Below, one piece after another: positions 15,922 to 24,698 of a stretch of 64,000 nucleotides of DNA; position 1 is the stretch's first letter; every line of letters starts with the position of its first letter. Origin of the DNA: Consotaella aegiceratis (GTDB taxonomy: Bacteria; Pseudomonadota; Alphaproteobacteria; Rhizobiales; Rhizobiaceae); assembly GCF_036541425.1 (NCBI RefSeq), contig NZ_JAZHFT010000016.1, forward strand, positions 34,038 to 98,037, in the 5' to 3' direction. Position numbers and translations under genes: made by a program. The notes under the pieces are model-generated. The model was not told the origin of the DNA. It saw only the letters and a list, made by a program, of their open reading frames with translations, and ran no database searches.

Positions 15922-16539
15922 TCAGGGCCGGGCAAAGGGCCGGCTGAGATAGCGCGATCCGGCAAGGCCGTAGCGCCAGGTGGTCTCCACGCCGCGCGTG
16001 ATGCCGATGCGTTGGCCGATGACGACCTCCCCGAGATGACCGTCGCCGGCCAGTTGGAAGGGCGGCTCGTCGAGCGGCAGCCCGTTGAAGCCGAGATCGA
16101 TGCCCAATGCCTGGCATAGCCGGCCCGGGCCGGTGCAGAGCTTGCGCGCGTCATCGAGCCCGCGGCGCTGCTGCATTCGGTCGAGCCCGTACAGAGGCTC
16201 CAGCGCCCGGATCAGAACGGCGCTGCCGACCCCCTCGGGCTCGCAGACGGCGTTGAGGCACCAATGGATGCCATAGGAGCGATAGACGTAGGCCCGGCCG
16301 GCGGGGCCGAACATGACCCCGTTGCGGGCCGTCGGCCCGATGAAGCTGTGCGAGGCCGGGTCGTCCTGATCGTAGGCCTCCGTTTCGGTAATCCGGCCGC
16401 CGACACCATCGACGGTCAGGATCGTGCCGATCAGGTCATGCGCGACCTCGGCAGCGGGACGATCGAAAAAGCCGATGGAAAGGGGTTGCACGTAGGGAGC
16501 CCGGGACCGGAAATTGTACGAAGTCCTGCCCGATAGCAT
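15922..16539 (-). CDS. 3-methyladenine DNA glycosylase, AAG/MPG family
   Basis: A roughly 205-residue base-excision enzyme of the alkyladenine glycosylase type, which removes alkylated and deaminated purines. The family motifs are visible: AAEVAHDLIGTIL, the catalytic glutamate in GRITETEAYDQDDPASHS, RAYVYRSYGIHWCLNAV, AVLIRALEP, and KLCTGPGRLCQALGI. The start is uncertain: ATG at 16539, a TTG at 16572 or a GTG at 16491 are all in frame and none has a clear ribosome site. Its stop is 22 bp from nothing else; the GGDEF-EAL gene ends 55 bp upstream on the same strand. Confidence 0.88.
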   Translation of the reverse strand: MLSGRTSYNFRSRAPYVQPLSIGFFDRPAAEVAHDLIGTILTVDGVGGRITETEAYDQDDPASHSFIGPTARNGVMFGPAGRAYVYRSYGIHWCLNAVCEPEGVGSAVLIRALEPLYGLDRMQQRRGLDDARKLCTGPGRLCQALGIDLGFNGLPLDEPPFQLAGDGHLGEVVIGQRIGITRGVETTWRYGLAGSRYLSRPFARP

Positions 16540-16593
16540 CGATCGAGCAGCACGGCGACCCGATCCCGCCAACCCATCCTCGGTCGCGGCGAC

Positions 16594-19041
16594 CTAGGCG
16601 CGCAGCGATGCCGGCCGACTCTCCGTCGCGGTGTCCTGAAGCCGCGCCGCGACCTCAAACAGAACATTCGGAAGTTCAGAGGCCGGGCGGGGTGGGCTGA
16701 AATAGTAGCCTTGGACCTCGGTGCAGCCTTCGCTGCGCAGGATTTCCAGCTGCTCCGCGGTCTCCACGCCTTCGGCGATGACCGCCATGTTCATGGCGCA
16801 GCTCAAGCCCATGACCGCCCGCACGATGGCGAGGTTGCCGGGATCCTCCAGGTCGCGAACGAAGGCCTGGTCGATCTTGATCTTGTCCAGGGGGAAGCGG
16901 CGAAGATAGCTGAGCGACGAATAGCCGGTGCCGAAATCGTCCATGGCGATCTGGATGCCCAGGGCCCGGAAGCCCTCCAGTGCCGTGCGCACCGCATTGG
17001 TGTCCTGCAGGAACAGCGACTCGGTCACCTCGATCTCCAGCCGTTCGGGTGCCAGGCCGGCCGCTTCGAGGGCCGCCGCTACGTTGTCGACTAGCGTCTT
17101 CTTGCGGAATTGCAGGGGGGACAGGTTGATCGCGACCTTGATGTCGTTCGGCCAGGTGGCCGCCTGCGTGGTTGCGGTCTTGATGACCCATGCGCCGATG
17201 GTATCGATCAGCCCCACCTCCTCGGCGATCGGCACGAAATCGGCGGGCGAGACGTAGCCCTTTTCCGGATGGCGCCAGCGCAGCAACGCCTCGAATCCGG
17301 AGATATCTCCGCGCGCCACGTCGATGAAGGGCTGGTAGAACAGCTCGAACTCGCCGCGATTGAGGGCGTTGCGCAGGTCGAGTTCCATGCGCCGGCGCTC
17401 CTGCACCTTTTCGTCGAGTTCCGCCTCGAAGAAGCGGCAGGCGTTGCCGCCCTCCTTTTTGGCCTGGTAGAGCGCGACGTCGCAGTTCTTGGTCAGCACG
17501 TCGGCCGCACGCGAGGGATCGGGCTGGGTGATGCCGCGCCCGGTGCCGATGCCGATGCTGATGCCGATCGTCACTTCGTGGCCGTCGAGTTCGAACGGCT
17601 GCGCGAGCGCGTCGACGAGACGCCCGGCGAGTTGCCGGGCGGTGTCGGGCTGGCGTTGGGCGCGCTGGATGATGGCGAACTCGTCGCCGCCGATCCGGGC
17701 CAGCAGATCGGTCTTGCGGAGGCAGCGCCGGATGCGTTGCGCGACCTGCAGAAGAAGCGCGTCGCCGGCGGGATGGCCCATCGTATCGTTGACCGCCTTG
17801 AAGCGGTCGAGGTCGAGACTGAGGACGGCGATCTTGGAGCGCTGCTCGAGGGGCGCCAGGGCCTCTTCGAGCTGCTCTCGATAGCGGAAACGGTTCGGCA
17901 ATTCGGTGAGGACGTCGTGGCGCGCCATATGCGCCAGCCGCGCCTCGGCCTGATGACGTTCCGTGATGTCCTCCAGCGTGGCGACCCAACCACCGCCTTC
18001 GATCTCCTGGCGGACGACCTCAATGATGCGGCCGTCGGACAGCTCGTGCGAAAAGACCGGCTCGGGGCTCGGCTCGAGCAGCTGTTTTATGGTGTCGTCC
18101 AGCTGGATGTCGCGCAGCGGAACGCCCAGGCGCGGCATGCCGAACATCTGGGCGAAACGACGGTTGACGATCGCCAGCCGACCCGCCGTGTCGAACATGC
18201 ACAACCCTTGCGTCATGTTGTTGAGCGCGGCGTCGAAGCGGGCGTTCTGGACCGAAAGCTGGCAAGTGTAGTTGGTTTCCTGCTCGGCCATGTACGTTTC
18301 GATGCGACCGATGTCCGAGGCGATCTTCTTCTGCATGGCGTCGAGGGCGCGCATCAGCTCGGCGGCTTCGCCGCCGCCACTCGGCTCGACAGCGTTCTGC
18401 AGATTGCCATTGGCGATCGACGAGGCGAGGTCGATGGCGCGGCGCAGGGGCGGGACGACCGCACGGAACAGCACCAGCGTGGTACCGAGACCGATGAGCA
18501 CGGCAATGGCGATGCCGATGCGGACCCGCTCCATCAGCGTGTCCGTCTGTAGTTCCAGCCGGCGACGAAGCTGTGCGCCCTCTTCCGTCAGCACGGACAG
18601 GCTCGTGGAAATCTCGCCGTCGATCGCTTCCAGCTCGCTCTCGATCGCCGTCCCGTTCAGCGCGGCACGACCTCTCCGCAGCCGCTGGAGCCAATCCTCG
18701 ATCCGCTGAATGCGTTCGGCCGCCACCGTCGAATGTGCGCTTCTCGCTGCTGTGGCGAACGCTTCGACGGTTCCGCGCAGACTGGTCGCCAATTCGTCGA
18801 CCGCCTGGCGTCGTACCTCGGAGGACTGTCCCTGCGCTGTCGCGCGGTCGTAGCGGGCGATCGCCGCTCTCAAAGAATTCTGGGCGGTGCTGATCTCGCC
18901 GACCGCCGTAAGGGTCTCGTCATAGGCCGCATATCCACCGGAGGCGATCCGGCTGTTGAGAATATGGGCGAATCCGCCGAGAGCAACGGCCACCAGCGTC
19001 AAGGTGAGACCACCGGCCAGAAGCTTCATTCGGATGGACAT
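16594..19041 (-). CDS. Membrane GGDEF-EAL cyclic-di-GMP enzyme
   Basis: An 815-residue inner-membrane sensor. Helices at about 6-27 and 173-195 bracket a periplasmic helical domain of about 145 residues; HAMP follows at about 195-245, a PAS domain at about 265-360, GGDEF at about 370-540 and EAL at about 555-800. GGDEF is intact at 451-455, with the product-inhibition I-site RKTD at 442-445. The EAL domain keeps E-A-L (584-586, GFEALLRWRHP), NLSPLQF, EVTES, DDFGTGYSS and EGVE. All catalytic motifs for both synthesis and hydrolysis of cyclic di-GMP are therefore present; net activity cannot be told. It is monocistronic, with about 330 bp of upstream sequence. Confidence 0.95.
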   Translation of the reverse strand: MSIRMKLLAGGLTLTLVAVALGGFAHILNSRIASGGYAAYDETLTAVGEISTAQNSLRAAIARYDRATAQGQSSEVRRQAVDELATSLRGTVEAFATAARSAHSTVAAERIQRIEDWLQRLRRGRAALNGTAIESELEAIDGEISTSLSVLTEEGAQLRRRLELQTDTLMERVRIGIAIAVLIGLGTTLVLFRAVVPPLRRAIDLASSIANGNLQNAVEPSGGGEAAELMRALDAMQKKIASDIGRIETYMAEQETNYTCQLSVQNARFDAALNNMTQGLCMFDTAGRLAIVNRRFAQMFGMPRLGVPLRDIQLDDTIKQLLEPSPEPVFSHELSDGRIIEVVRQEIEGGGWVATLEDITERHQAEARLAHMARHDVLTELPNRFRYREQLEEALAPLEQRSKIAVLSLDLDRFKAVNDTMGHPAGDALLLQVAQRIRRCLRKTDLLARIGGDEFAIIQRAQRQPDTARQLAGRLVDALAQPFELDGHEVTIGISIGIGTGRGITQPDPSRAADVLTKNCDVALYQAKKEGGNACRFFEAELDEKVQERRRMELDLRNALNRGEFELFYQPFIDVARGDISGFEALLRWRHPEKGYVSPADFVPIAEEVGLIDTIGAWVIKTATTQAATWPNDIKVAINLSPLQFRKKTLVDNVAAALEAAGLAPERLEIEVTESLFLQDTNAVRTALEGFRALGIQIAMDDFGTGYSSLSYLRRFPLDKIKIDQAFVRDLEDPGNLAIVRAVMGLSCAMNMAVIAEGVETAEQLEILRSEGCTEVQGYYFSPPRPASELPNVLFEVAARLQDTATESRPASLRA

Positions 19042-19372
19042 GAGCGGGCTTCTCTCTCTGGTTTTCTTGTTCGCTCACGGATGACAGAGACCTTGCTGCG
19101 CGATCGTCCGCCAAATATCGCGCCAGCGTCGGCGAGATCTTCTCTTTGGTCAGTTCGGCGGGTCGGCTCATCACTCCTTGTCGGCGGTTGATCCACGCGA
19201 CCCATGGCCAACCGATGCGGAGGATTGCACCGAATCTTTAAAATGCCGTTCAGCTTACTAGGCCGAGTGCCGACCGCTTATTTTGATCGGCATTCGTCAG
19301 GCTCCGGCGAGCAATGAGAGAACATGACTTGGCAACCGGCAACGCGGCCGCTGGAGCGGTCGAGCGCGAGCG
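19042..19372. other. Intergenic region, no gene
   Basis: This 331-bp gap holds the promoter of the GGDEF-EAL gene (minus strand, from the left part) and the 3' end of the DUF475 gene. The only structure seen is a weak hairpin, TGCCGA (19268-19273) with TCGGCA (19287-19292), in an AT-rich patch. Open frames here lack ribosome sites. Confidence 0.5.
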
Positions 19373-20443
19373 CTAGCCGTTGGAGATTTTCGCCGGCTGG
19401 TCGTCGCCGCAGGCGGCGCATTGGCGGTTGTAGCGGATCGAGGAGAAGAGTGCCAAAACGATCAGCACGGCGCCTACGAGGCCGGTCATGACCTCGGGAA
19501 TCTCGAGCATCGTCTGGGCGTACATGATTACCGCCAGGACCAGGATGGCGTAGAAGGCGCCATGCTCGAGAAAGCGGTATTCGCCGAGAGTCTTCTTTTC
19601 CACGAGCATGATGGTCAGCGAGCGCACGTAGAAGGCGCCGATGCCAAGGCCGATCGCGATGACGAAGAGATTGGTCGACAGCGCAAAAGCGCCGATCACG
19701 CCGTCGAAGGAAAAGCTCGCATCGAGCATTTCCAGATAGAGGAAGGCGCCGAGCCCGCCCCGATGGACGGCGTCCATCCGGCTCTGGGAAGCATCGAGCA
19801 ACCGCCCGATGGCCTCCACGGCCAGAAAGGTCAGCAGTCCATAGATGGCCGAAAAGGCAAAGGTTGAAGCCCGTCCTTCCGGAAGGAAGTGGCAGAAGAG
19901 GAGAACCAGTGCCAGCACGACACCGACCTCGATGCCCTTCAGCGAGGCGCAACGCACCAAGCGCCGTTCGAGCGCGGCGATCCAGTGGACCTCCTTGTTG
20001 GCGTCGAAGAAGTATTCGAGACCGACCATCATCAGGAACGTGCCGCCGAAGGCATCGATCGCGATCCGCGAGCCATGCATGATATGGGCGTACTGGTCCG
20101 GGTGGTAGATGGCCAACTGGAGGGCGGCGAAGGGATTGATGTGGGCCGCCACGGCCACGATGACGAGCGGGAAAATGATCCGCATGCCGAAGACGGCGAT
20201 CAGGATGCCCCAGGTCAGAAACCGGCGCTGCCATTTCGGCGTCATCTCTTCCAGCACAGTGGCGTTGATGATCGCGTTGTCGAAGGACAGCGAGATTTCC
20301 AGGATGGCCAGAACCCCGCAGATGACGAAGACGGATGCCGCCCCGCGCCAGGTTCCGGTGGTCTCGAAGCCCAGCCAGGCCGCCATGGCCAAGCCGACGA
20401 CGGTAAAAAAGGCTGCCCAGTAGAAGTAGCGGAAATTGCGCAT
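19373..20443 (-). CDS. DUF475 integral membrane protein (TerC-like)
   Basis: A 356-residue membrane protein with about nine hydrophobic segments. It carries the DUF475/TerC-type motif in two places: EISLSFDNAIINATVL near residue 49 and EMLDASFSFDGVIGAFAL near residue 238, each with the acidic membrane residues that TerC-family proteins are thought to use for metal ions. The C-terminus ends in a short cytoplasmic tail with CAAC. I chose the ATG at 20443, close to the first helix; a longer frame to 20536 adds a basic leader without a ribosome site. It is divergent from the SulP gene across 308 bp. Function is probably metal-ion or envelope homeostasis, but that is inference. Confidence 0.85.
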   Translation of the reverse strand: MRNFRYFYWAAFFTVVGLAMAAWLGFETTGTWRGAASVFVICGVLAILEISLSFDNAIINATVLEEMTPKWQRRFLTWGILIAVFGMRIIFPLVIVAVAAHINPFAALQLAIYHPDQYAHIMHGSRIAIDAFGGTFLMMVGLEYFFDANKEVHWIAALERRLVRCASLKGIEVGVVLALVLLFCHFLPEGRASTFAFSAIYGLLTFLAVEAIGRLLDASQSRMDAVHRGGLGAFLYLEMLDASFSFDGVIGAFALSTNLFVIAIGLGIGAFYVRSLTIMLVEKKTLGEYRFLEHGAFYAILVLAVIMYAQTMLEIPEVMTGLVGAVLIVLALFSSIRYNRQCAACGDDQPAKISNG

Positions 20444-20751
20444 ACGAGAACGTCTTTTGCGAGAAAAAGCGTCGATGGACGGAGCCTTCACTGGCATGTG
20501 ATGATCGGCAGCGCCCAGTGCAATCCCCGCTGCCACGAAATGCCGGCGAATGCGACGATCCGGCTCCGCGCCGGATGCGCTCCGCAGAGGTTGATTTCGA
20601 ATAGACGACCGGAAATAAGGTCAAGGGTCCGGAATCGTCGCCGCGAGCGGCGCCTCAGACGTTTTCGTTCCGGCCAATCCTTGTCGTTTGTCCGTCGCCG
20701 TCCCGGCGCTCCTGTCGGGATCTCATCACGTTGCTATCGAATGGATACTGC
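20444..20751. other. Divergent promoter region
   Basis: A 308-bp gap between the divergent DUF475 and SulP genes. A perfect inverted repeat ATCCGGC (20558-20564) and GCCGGAT (20570-20576) is the only structure I can support. No gene is seen. Confidence 0.5.
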
Positions 20752-22236
20752 ATGAATTTGACGTCGCATCTGAGGGAAGAGTGGTTCGGCACCGTCCGCA
20801 ACGATATCCTGGCGGGGTTGGTGGTGGCCCTGGCCTTGATCCCGGAAGCGATCGCCTTCTCGATCATCGCGGGCGTCGATCCCAAGATCGGTCTCTATGC
20901 CTCGTTTTCGATCGCCGTGCTGACAGCCTTCTTCGGCGGCCGGCCCGGAATGATCTCGGCCGCGACCGCCGCGACCGCCGTTCTGATGGTGACGCTGGTG
21001 CGCGATCATGGGCTGCAATACCTCTTTGCCGCCACCATCCTGGCCGGCCTGATCCAGGTCCTGGCCGGTATGCTGCGGCTCGGTGAAGCGATGCGCTTCG
21101 TTTCGCGTTCGGTGATGACCGGCTTCGTCAATGCGCTGGCGATCCTGATCTTCCTCGCCCAGCTGCCGGAACTGATCGGCGTGCCCTGGATGACTTACGT
21201 CTTCGTGGCGATGGGACTGGCGATCATCTATCTCGTGCCGCGGCTGACCACCGCCGTGCCGTCGCCGCTGATCGCCATTCTGGTGCTGACGGCGCTTTCG
21301 CTCGTCTTTCCCGTCGATTTGCGCACGGTCGGGGACATGGGCGAGTTGCCGGACAGCCTGCCGGTGTTCCTGCTGCCCGACGTGCCGCTGAATGTGACGA
21401 CCTTCATGATCATCCTGCCCTATTCCGCCGGCATCGCCGTCGTCGGCCTTCTGGAATCGCTGATGACGGCCTCCTTGATCGATGATCTGACCGATACCGG
21501 CAGCAACAAGAACCGCGAGTGCGTCGGGCAGGGCATCGCCAATTTCGCCACCGGCTTTCTCGGCGGCATGGCGGGGTGCGCGATGATCGGCCAGTCGATG
21601 ATCAACGTGAAGTCGGGCGGCCGCGGCCGCCTGTCGACCTTCTGCGCGGGCATTTTCCTGCTCTTTTTAATCGTCGTCCTCGGCGACTGGGTGGCGATCA
21701 TTCCGATGCCAGCGCTGGTCGCGGTGATGATCATGGTCTCGATCGGAACCTTTTCGTGGGATTCGATCGCCAAGCTGCGCACCAATCCGCGGCGCTCCAG
21801 CCTGGTGATGCTGGCGACCGTCGTTACCGTCGTGTGGACGCACAATCTGGCGATCGGCGTCCTTGTCGGCGTGCTGCTCTCCGGTATCTTCTTCGCGTGG
21901 AAGGTGTCTCAGCTGTTCGGTGTGGCCTCGACGCTTTCCGAAGACGGGTCGGAACGGACCTATGTCGTTCTGGGGCAGGTGTTCTTCGCCTCGGCGGATC
22001 GGTTCGCGAGCGCCTTCGACTTCAGGGAGGGGCTGGATCGGGTCGTCATCGACGTGAGCCAGGCTCACATCTGGGACCTTACGGGTGTGGCGGCGCTTGA
22101 TCGGGCAGTATTGAAATTTCGTCGCGAAGGCGCCGAAGTCCGGATACTCGGTTTAAACGAGGCGAGTGCTACACTCGTCGACAAGTTGGCAGTTCACGAT
22201 AAACCCGAAGCCCTCGATCTGGCTTCGGTGCACTGA
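20752..22236 (+). CDS. SulP-family anion transporter with STAS domain
   Basis: A 494-residue inner-membrane carrier. The transport domain opens with DILAGLVVALALIPEAIAFS and continues through about twelve helices, with the family motif GSNKNRECVGQGIANFATGF. The C-terminal STAS domain spans about residues 400-490 (VVIDVSQAHIWDLTGVAALD). SulP proteins move sulfate, bicarbonate or C4-dicarboxylates; the compact length and STAS resemble the bicarbonate group, but substrate is not decided by sequence. The ATG at 20752 begins a typical N-terminus; one seven residues upstream is possible. A universal stress protein gene follows after 12 bp, so the two form an operon. Confidence 0.91.
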   Translation: MNLTSHLREEWFGTVRNDILAGLVVALALIPEAIAFSIIAGVDPKIGLYASFSIAVLTAFFGGRPGMISAATAATAVLMVTLVRDHGLQYLFAATILAGLIQVLAGMLRLGEAMRFVSRSVMTGFVNALAILIFLAQLPELIGVPWMTYVFVAMGLAIIYLVPRLTTAVPSPLIAILVLTALSLVFPVDLRTVGDMGELPDSLPVFLLPDVPLNVTTFMIILPYSAGIAVVGLLESLMTASLIDDLTDTGSNKNRECVGQGIANFATGFLGGMAGCAMIGQSMINVKSGGRGRLSTFCAGIFLLFLIVVLGDWVAIIPMPALVAVMIMVSIGTFSWDSIAKLRTNPRRSSLVMLATVVTVVWTHNLAIGVLVGVLLSGIFFAWKVSQLFGVASTLSEDGSERTYVVLGQVFFASADRFASAFDFREGLDRVVIDVSQAHIWDLTGVAALDRAVLKFRREGAEVRILGLNEASATLVDKLAVHDKPEALDLASVH

Positions 22237-22248
22237 CGGGAGGCGGCA

Positions 22249-23103
22249 ATGACCAAGATCCTGGTTTGTATCGACGGATCGGAATATTCCAAGAGCGTCT
22301 GTGATTATGCGGCTTGGGCGGCCAAGGCGCTGTCGGCCGACGTTCTCCTATTTCACGTTCTCGGCCACGAGGCTTCGAGCGCGCCGGTCAATCTCAGCGG
22401 CAACCTCGATGTGGGCGAGCGCGAGAGCTTGCTCGCCGAACTGGCTCAACTCGACGAGCAGAACGCCAAATTGGCCCAGAAACGCGGCCGTATGCTGCTG
22501 GAGGAGGCCACGGCACGCCTCAAGGAAGCCGGGGTCAAGGGCGCGATCACCATCCGGTTGCGCCATGGCGACGTCGCCGAGACGGTGAACGAGACCGAGG
22601 AATTCACCGACCTGGTCCTGGTCGGCAAGCGCGGTGAGGGCGCCGATTTCGCCAAGGGCCACCTCGGGTCGAATCTGGAAAGGGTGATTCGCGGCAGCGA
22701 CAAGCCGGTTCTGGTGACGTCGCGAGCTTTTCGGCCGGTTCGCAAGGCTCTGATCGCCTTCGACGGCGGCGCAAGCGTCATGAAGGCCATCGACTATGTC
22801 GCCAGCCAGCCGCTCCTGAAGGGTGTCGCCTGCGAACTGGTGATGGCCGGAACCGGCAGCAGCGCCGACCGGACGCATATGGACGAGGCGCTCGGCCAAT
22901 TGAAGCAGGCCGGCCTCGATGCCTCGAAGGTCGTGCTGCCCGGCGAGCCGGAGAAGGTGATCACGGCCCGGATCGAATCGGAATCGATCGATCTCCTGAT
23001 CATGGGCGCCTACGGCCACGGTCGGTTGCGCAGTTTCTTCATCGGCAGCACGACGAGCGAAATGGTGCGCACCTGCAAGGTTCCGGTCCTGCTGTTCCGC
23101 TAG
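22249..23103 (+). CDS. Tandem-domain universal stress protein
   Basis: A 284-residue cytoplasmic protein with two UspA domains, about 1-150 and 160-283. Each retains the nucleotide-binding glycine pattern: VGKRGEGADFAKGHLGSN in the first and MGAYGHGRLRSFFIGSTTS in the second, so both may bind ATP. GGGAGG precedes the ATG, 12 bp after the SulP stop. Pairing of a SulP carrier with a Usp protein suggests the Usp modulates or reports on the transporter, an inference from the operon. Confidence 0.92.
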   Translation: MTKILVCIDGSEYSKSVCDYAAWAAKALSADVLLFHVLGHEASSAPVNLSGNLDVGERESLLAELAQLDEQNAKLAQKRGRMLLEEATARLKEAGVKGAITIRLRHGDVAETVNETEEFTDLVLVGKRGEGADFAKGHLGSNLERVIRGSDKPVLVTSRAFRPVRKALIAFDGGASVMKAIDYVASQPLLKGVACELVMAGTGSSADRTHMDEALGQLKQAGLDASKVVLPGEPEKVITARIESESIDLLIMGAYGHGRLRSFFIGSTTSEMVRTCKVPVLLFR

Positions 23104-23137
23104 GTCGGCTAGGTCGGCTACCCGACTCGACGAGAGC

Positions 23138-23161
23138 GCCGGCACGGTTTCCCGTGCCGGC
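23138..23161 (+). terminator. Intrinsic terminator after SulP-Usp operon
   Basis: GCCGGCACGG (23138-23147) and CCGTGCCGGC (23152-23161) form a perfect 10-bp stem with a 4-nt loop, followed by TTGTCTTTAA. A short direct repeat GTCGGCTAG lies just before it at the usp stop. Confidence 0.85.
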
Positions 23162-23196
23162 TTGTCTTTAATCCATCCATCTCATAAAAGAGACGA

Positions 23197-23763
23197 ATGG
23201 ATCATTTGATGGACGATGCCGGGTCGGCTATCGCCCGGCGCATCAGGCTGGAGCGTGAGGCGAGGGGCTGGTCGCTGGCTGAGCTCGCACAGCGATCGGG
23301 GGTCTCCAAGTCCGCGATCAGCAAGATCGAGCGCGGCGAGACGAGCCCGACCGCCATCGTTCTGGTGCGCCTCGCCACCGCCTTCGACCTGACGCTCGCC
23401 GGTCTGCTGATCCGCGCCGAGAGCGATGGCAGCCGCCTGTCACGCTCCGCCGACCAGCCGACATGGCGGGATCCCGCCACCGGCTATGAGCGGCGGCAGG
23501 TCTTTGCCCGGGCCGACCATCCGATCGAGATGGCGGAGATCAGCCTTCCTGCCGGGCAGAGTGTGACGTTGCCGGCCTCGTCCTACGCCGCGATCCGGCA
23601 GATCGTTCGGGTAACCGTCGGGCGGCTGACGATCATCGAGCCGACCGACCGGCATGAACTCGGACCTGGAGACTGCCTGGGCTTCGGTCCGCCCTCGGAC
23701 GTGACGTTCGCCAACGAAACCGCAGCCGCCTGTTCCTATGTCGTCGTTCTGGTTCGGAGATGA
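23197..23763 (+). CDS. XRE-family regulator with cupin domain
   Basis: A 188-residue transcription factor. Residues 10-70 are an XRE helix-turn-helix (LEREARGWSLAELAQRSGVS, KSAISKIERGETSPTAIVLVRLA). Residues about 95-185 form a cupin beta-barrel that would sense a small ligand (MAEISLPAGQSVTLPA, PGDCLGFGPPSDVTF). This architecture is common in regulators of amino-acid or polyamine catabolism. AAAAGAGACGA precedes the ATG. The stop overlaps the start of the acetyltransferase gene by four bases, so the pair is coupled and the regulator may control its own operon. Confidence 0.9.
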   Translation: MDHLMDDAGSAIARRIRLEREARGWSLAELAQRSGVSKSAISKIERGETSPTAIVLVRLATAFDLTLAGLLIRAESDGSRLSRSADQPTWRDPATGYERRQVFARADHPIEMAEISLPAGQSVTLPASSYAAIRQIVRVTVGRLTIIEPTDRHELGPGDCLGFGPPSDVTFANETAAACSYVVVLVRR

Positions 23764-24320
23764 AGCCGATGTCGGTAAAGGTCGAAGCCCTGTCCGACGA
23801 CCCACCAGTCTGCGCGGCCCTGGCCGAACTGTTGATCGAGACCGTGGCGGGCGGGGGCTCGGTCAGCTTCATGCATCCCTTGGCCATGGCGCCTGCGGAG
23901 GCCTTCTGGGCTGCCGCTCTGGCATCGGCAGGGCGCGGCGAGCGCGTCGTGCTTGGCGCCTTTGCCGGAGAGGATCTCGTGGGCACCGTCAGCCTGCTCC
24001 TCGATCTGCCGCCCAACCAGCCGCATCGCGCCGAAATCGCCAAGCTGATGACCCGAAAGGCCTATCGCGGACAAGGCGTCGGCACCGCCTTGATGCGGGC
24101 GGCCGAGGCTCTGGCGATAGAGCGCGAGCGATCCTTGCTGGTGCTCGACACCGCTGGAGAGGAGGGGGCCGCGCCGTTCTACGAGCGGTTGGGCTATACC
24201 CGGGCCGGCGAGATCCCGGATTTTGCCCTGAAGCCCCACGGCGGGCTGACCAGCACGATCCTGTTTTGGAAGCGGCTTCCGGTCCGGGCGAAGGCGGGCC
24301 GGGAATCTCGAAACCCTTGA
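23760..24320 (+). CDS. GNAT-family N-acetyltransferase
   Basis: A 186-residue enzyme predicted to transfer an acetyl group from acetyl-CoA to an amine. The acetyl-CoA-binding motif A is KLMTRKAYRGQGVGTALMRA near residues 96-115, followed by the C-terminal motif EEGAAPFYERLGYTRAGEIP. The acceptor is unknown. It overlaps the XRE-cupin regulator by ATGA. Because similar cupin regulators sense antibiotics or amino acids, the pair may be a small resistance or modification unit, which is inference. Confidence 0.9.
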   Translation: MKPMSVKVEALSDDPPVCAALAELLIETVAGGGSVSFMHPLAMAPAEAFWAAALASAGRGERVVLGAFAGEDLVGTVSLLLDLPPNQPHRAEIAKLMTRKAYRGQGVGTALMRAAEALAIERERSLLVLDTAGEEGAAPFYERLGYTRAGEIPDFALKPHGGLTSTILFWKRLPVRAKAGRESRNP

Positions 24321-24348
24321 CGCCGGCCACGTCGGCTGGCTTGGCGAC

Positions 24349-24363
24349 CGACGAAATTCGTCG
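24349..24363. repeat. Short perfect inverted repeat
   Basis: CGACGAA and TTCGTCG flank a single A. It lies just after the acetyltransferase stop and could be an operator half or a chance palindrome. Confidence 0.35.
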
Positions 24364-24373
24364 TGGTGAACGA

Positions 24374-24391
24374 CGCCGTCCGGGCACGGCG
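24374..24391 (+). terminator. Possible terminator of the regulator-acetyltransferase operon
   Basis: CGCCGT (24374-24379) pairs with ACGGCG (24386-24391) around a 6-nt loop and is followed by CTCTCGTTTT. The stem is short, so confidence is modest. Confidence 0.5.
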
Positions 24392-24588
24392 CTCTCGTTT
24401 TAACGGAGGCGGAAGCGGTCCAATGCTCCGAACCCGGATAGGGCGGTGTGTGTCCTGCGAACGCCTTTTCCAGTGGGCGTTTCGCGCATAAGCTGCGGCA
24501 AAGTGTCCCAAGTCGATTCGACGCTGGCGTGACGGGCGGGCTGCCCCCATGATCGCCCTCGCCGAATCGGTGTTATGCGGGTGGCGCC

Positions 24589-24602
24589 TTGATCGTGGTC
24601 AA
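24589..24602 (+). promoter_or_regulatory. FNR/FixK-like box upstream of ccoN
   Basis: TTGAT-CGTG-GTCAA matches the FNR/FixK consensus TTGAT-N4-ATCAA at 9 of 10 positions. Its centre is about 103 bp before the ccoN ATG, compatible with a class II promoter starting near 24637. Known cbb3 operons in this order are activated this way at low oxygen. Confidence 0.75.
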
Positions 24603-24698
24603 TGTTGGGCGGGCTGCGATCAATTATCGCGGAAGCTCTTAAATTGGAGCGATTCCAGATTATCAGCCTGTCCGCCGGATCTAGGAGGGGTTCAGCCA

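Larger units (their letters stand above)
24321..24698. other. Intergenic region ahead of the cbb3 operon
   Basis: This 378-bp gap has no gene that I can support. It holds an inverted repeat (24349-24363), a possible terminator (24374-24391), the FNR/FixK-like box (24589-24602) and the ccoN ribosome site TAGGAGGGG at about 24682. Confidence 0.6.

Noticed and set aside
16711..18552. Long plus-strand frames across the GGDEF-EAL gene
   Set aside because: They are antisense shadows caused by high GC; the minus strand has all catalytic motifs.
23101..23120. Direct repeat GTCGGCTAG at the usp stop codon
   Set aside because: Two short copies only; not enough for a repeat element or integration site.
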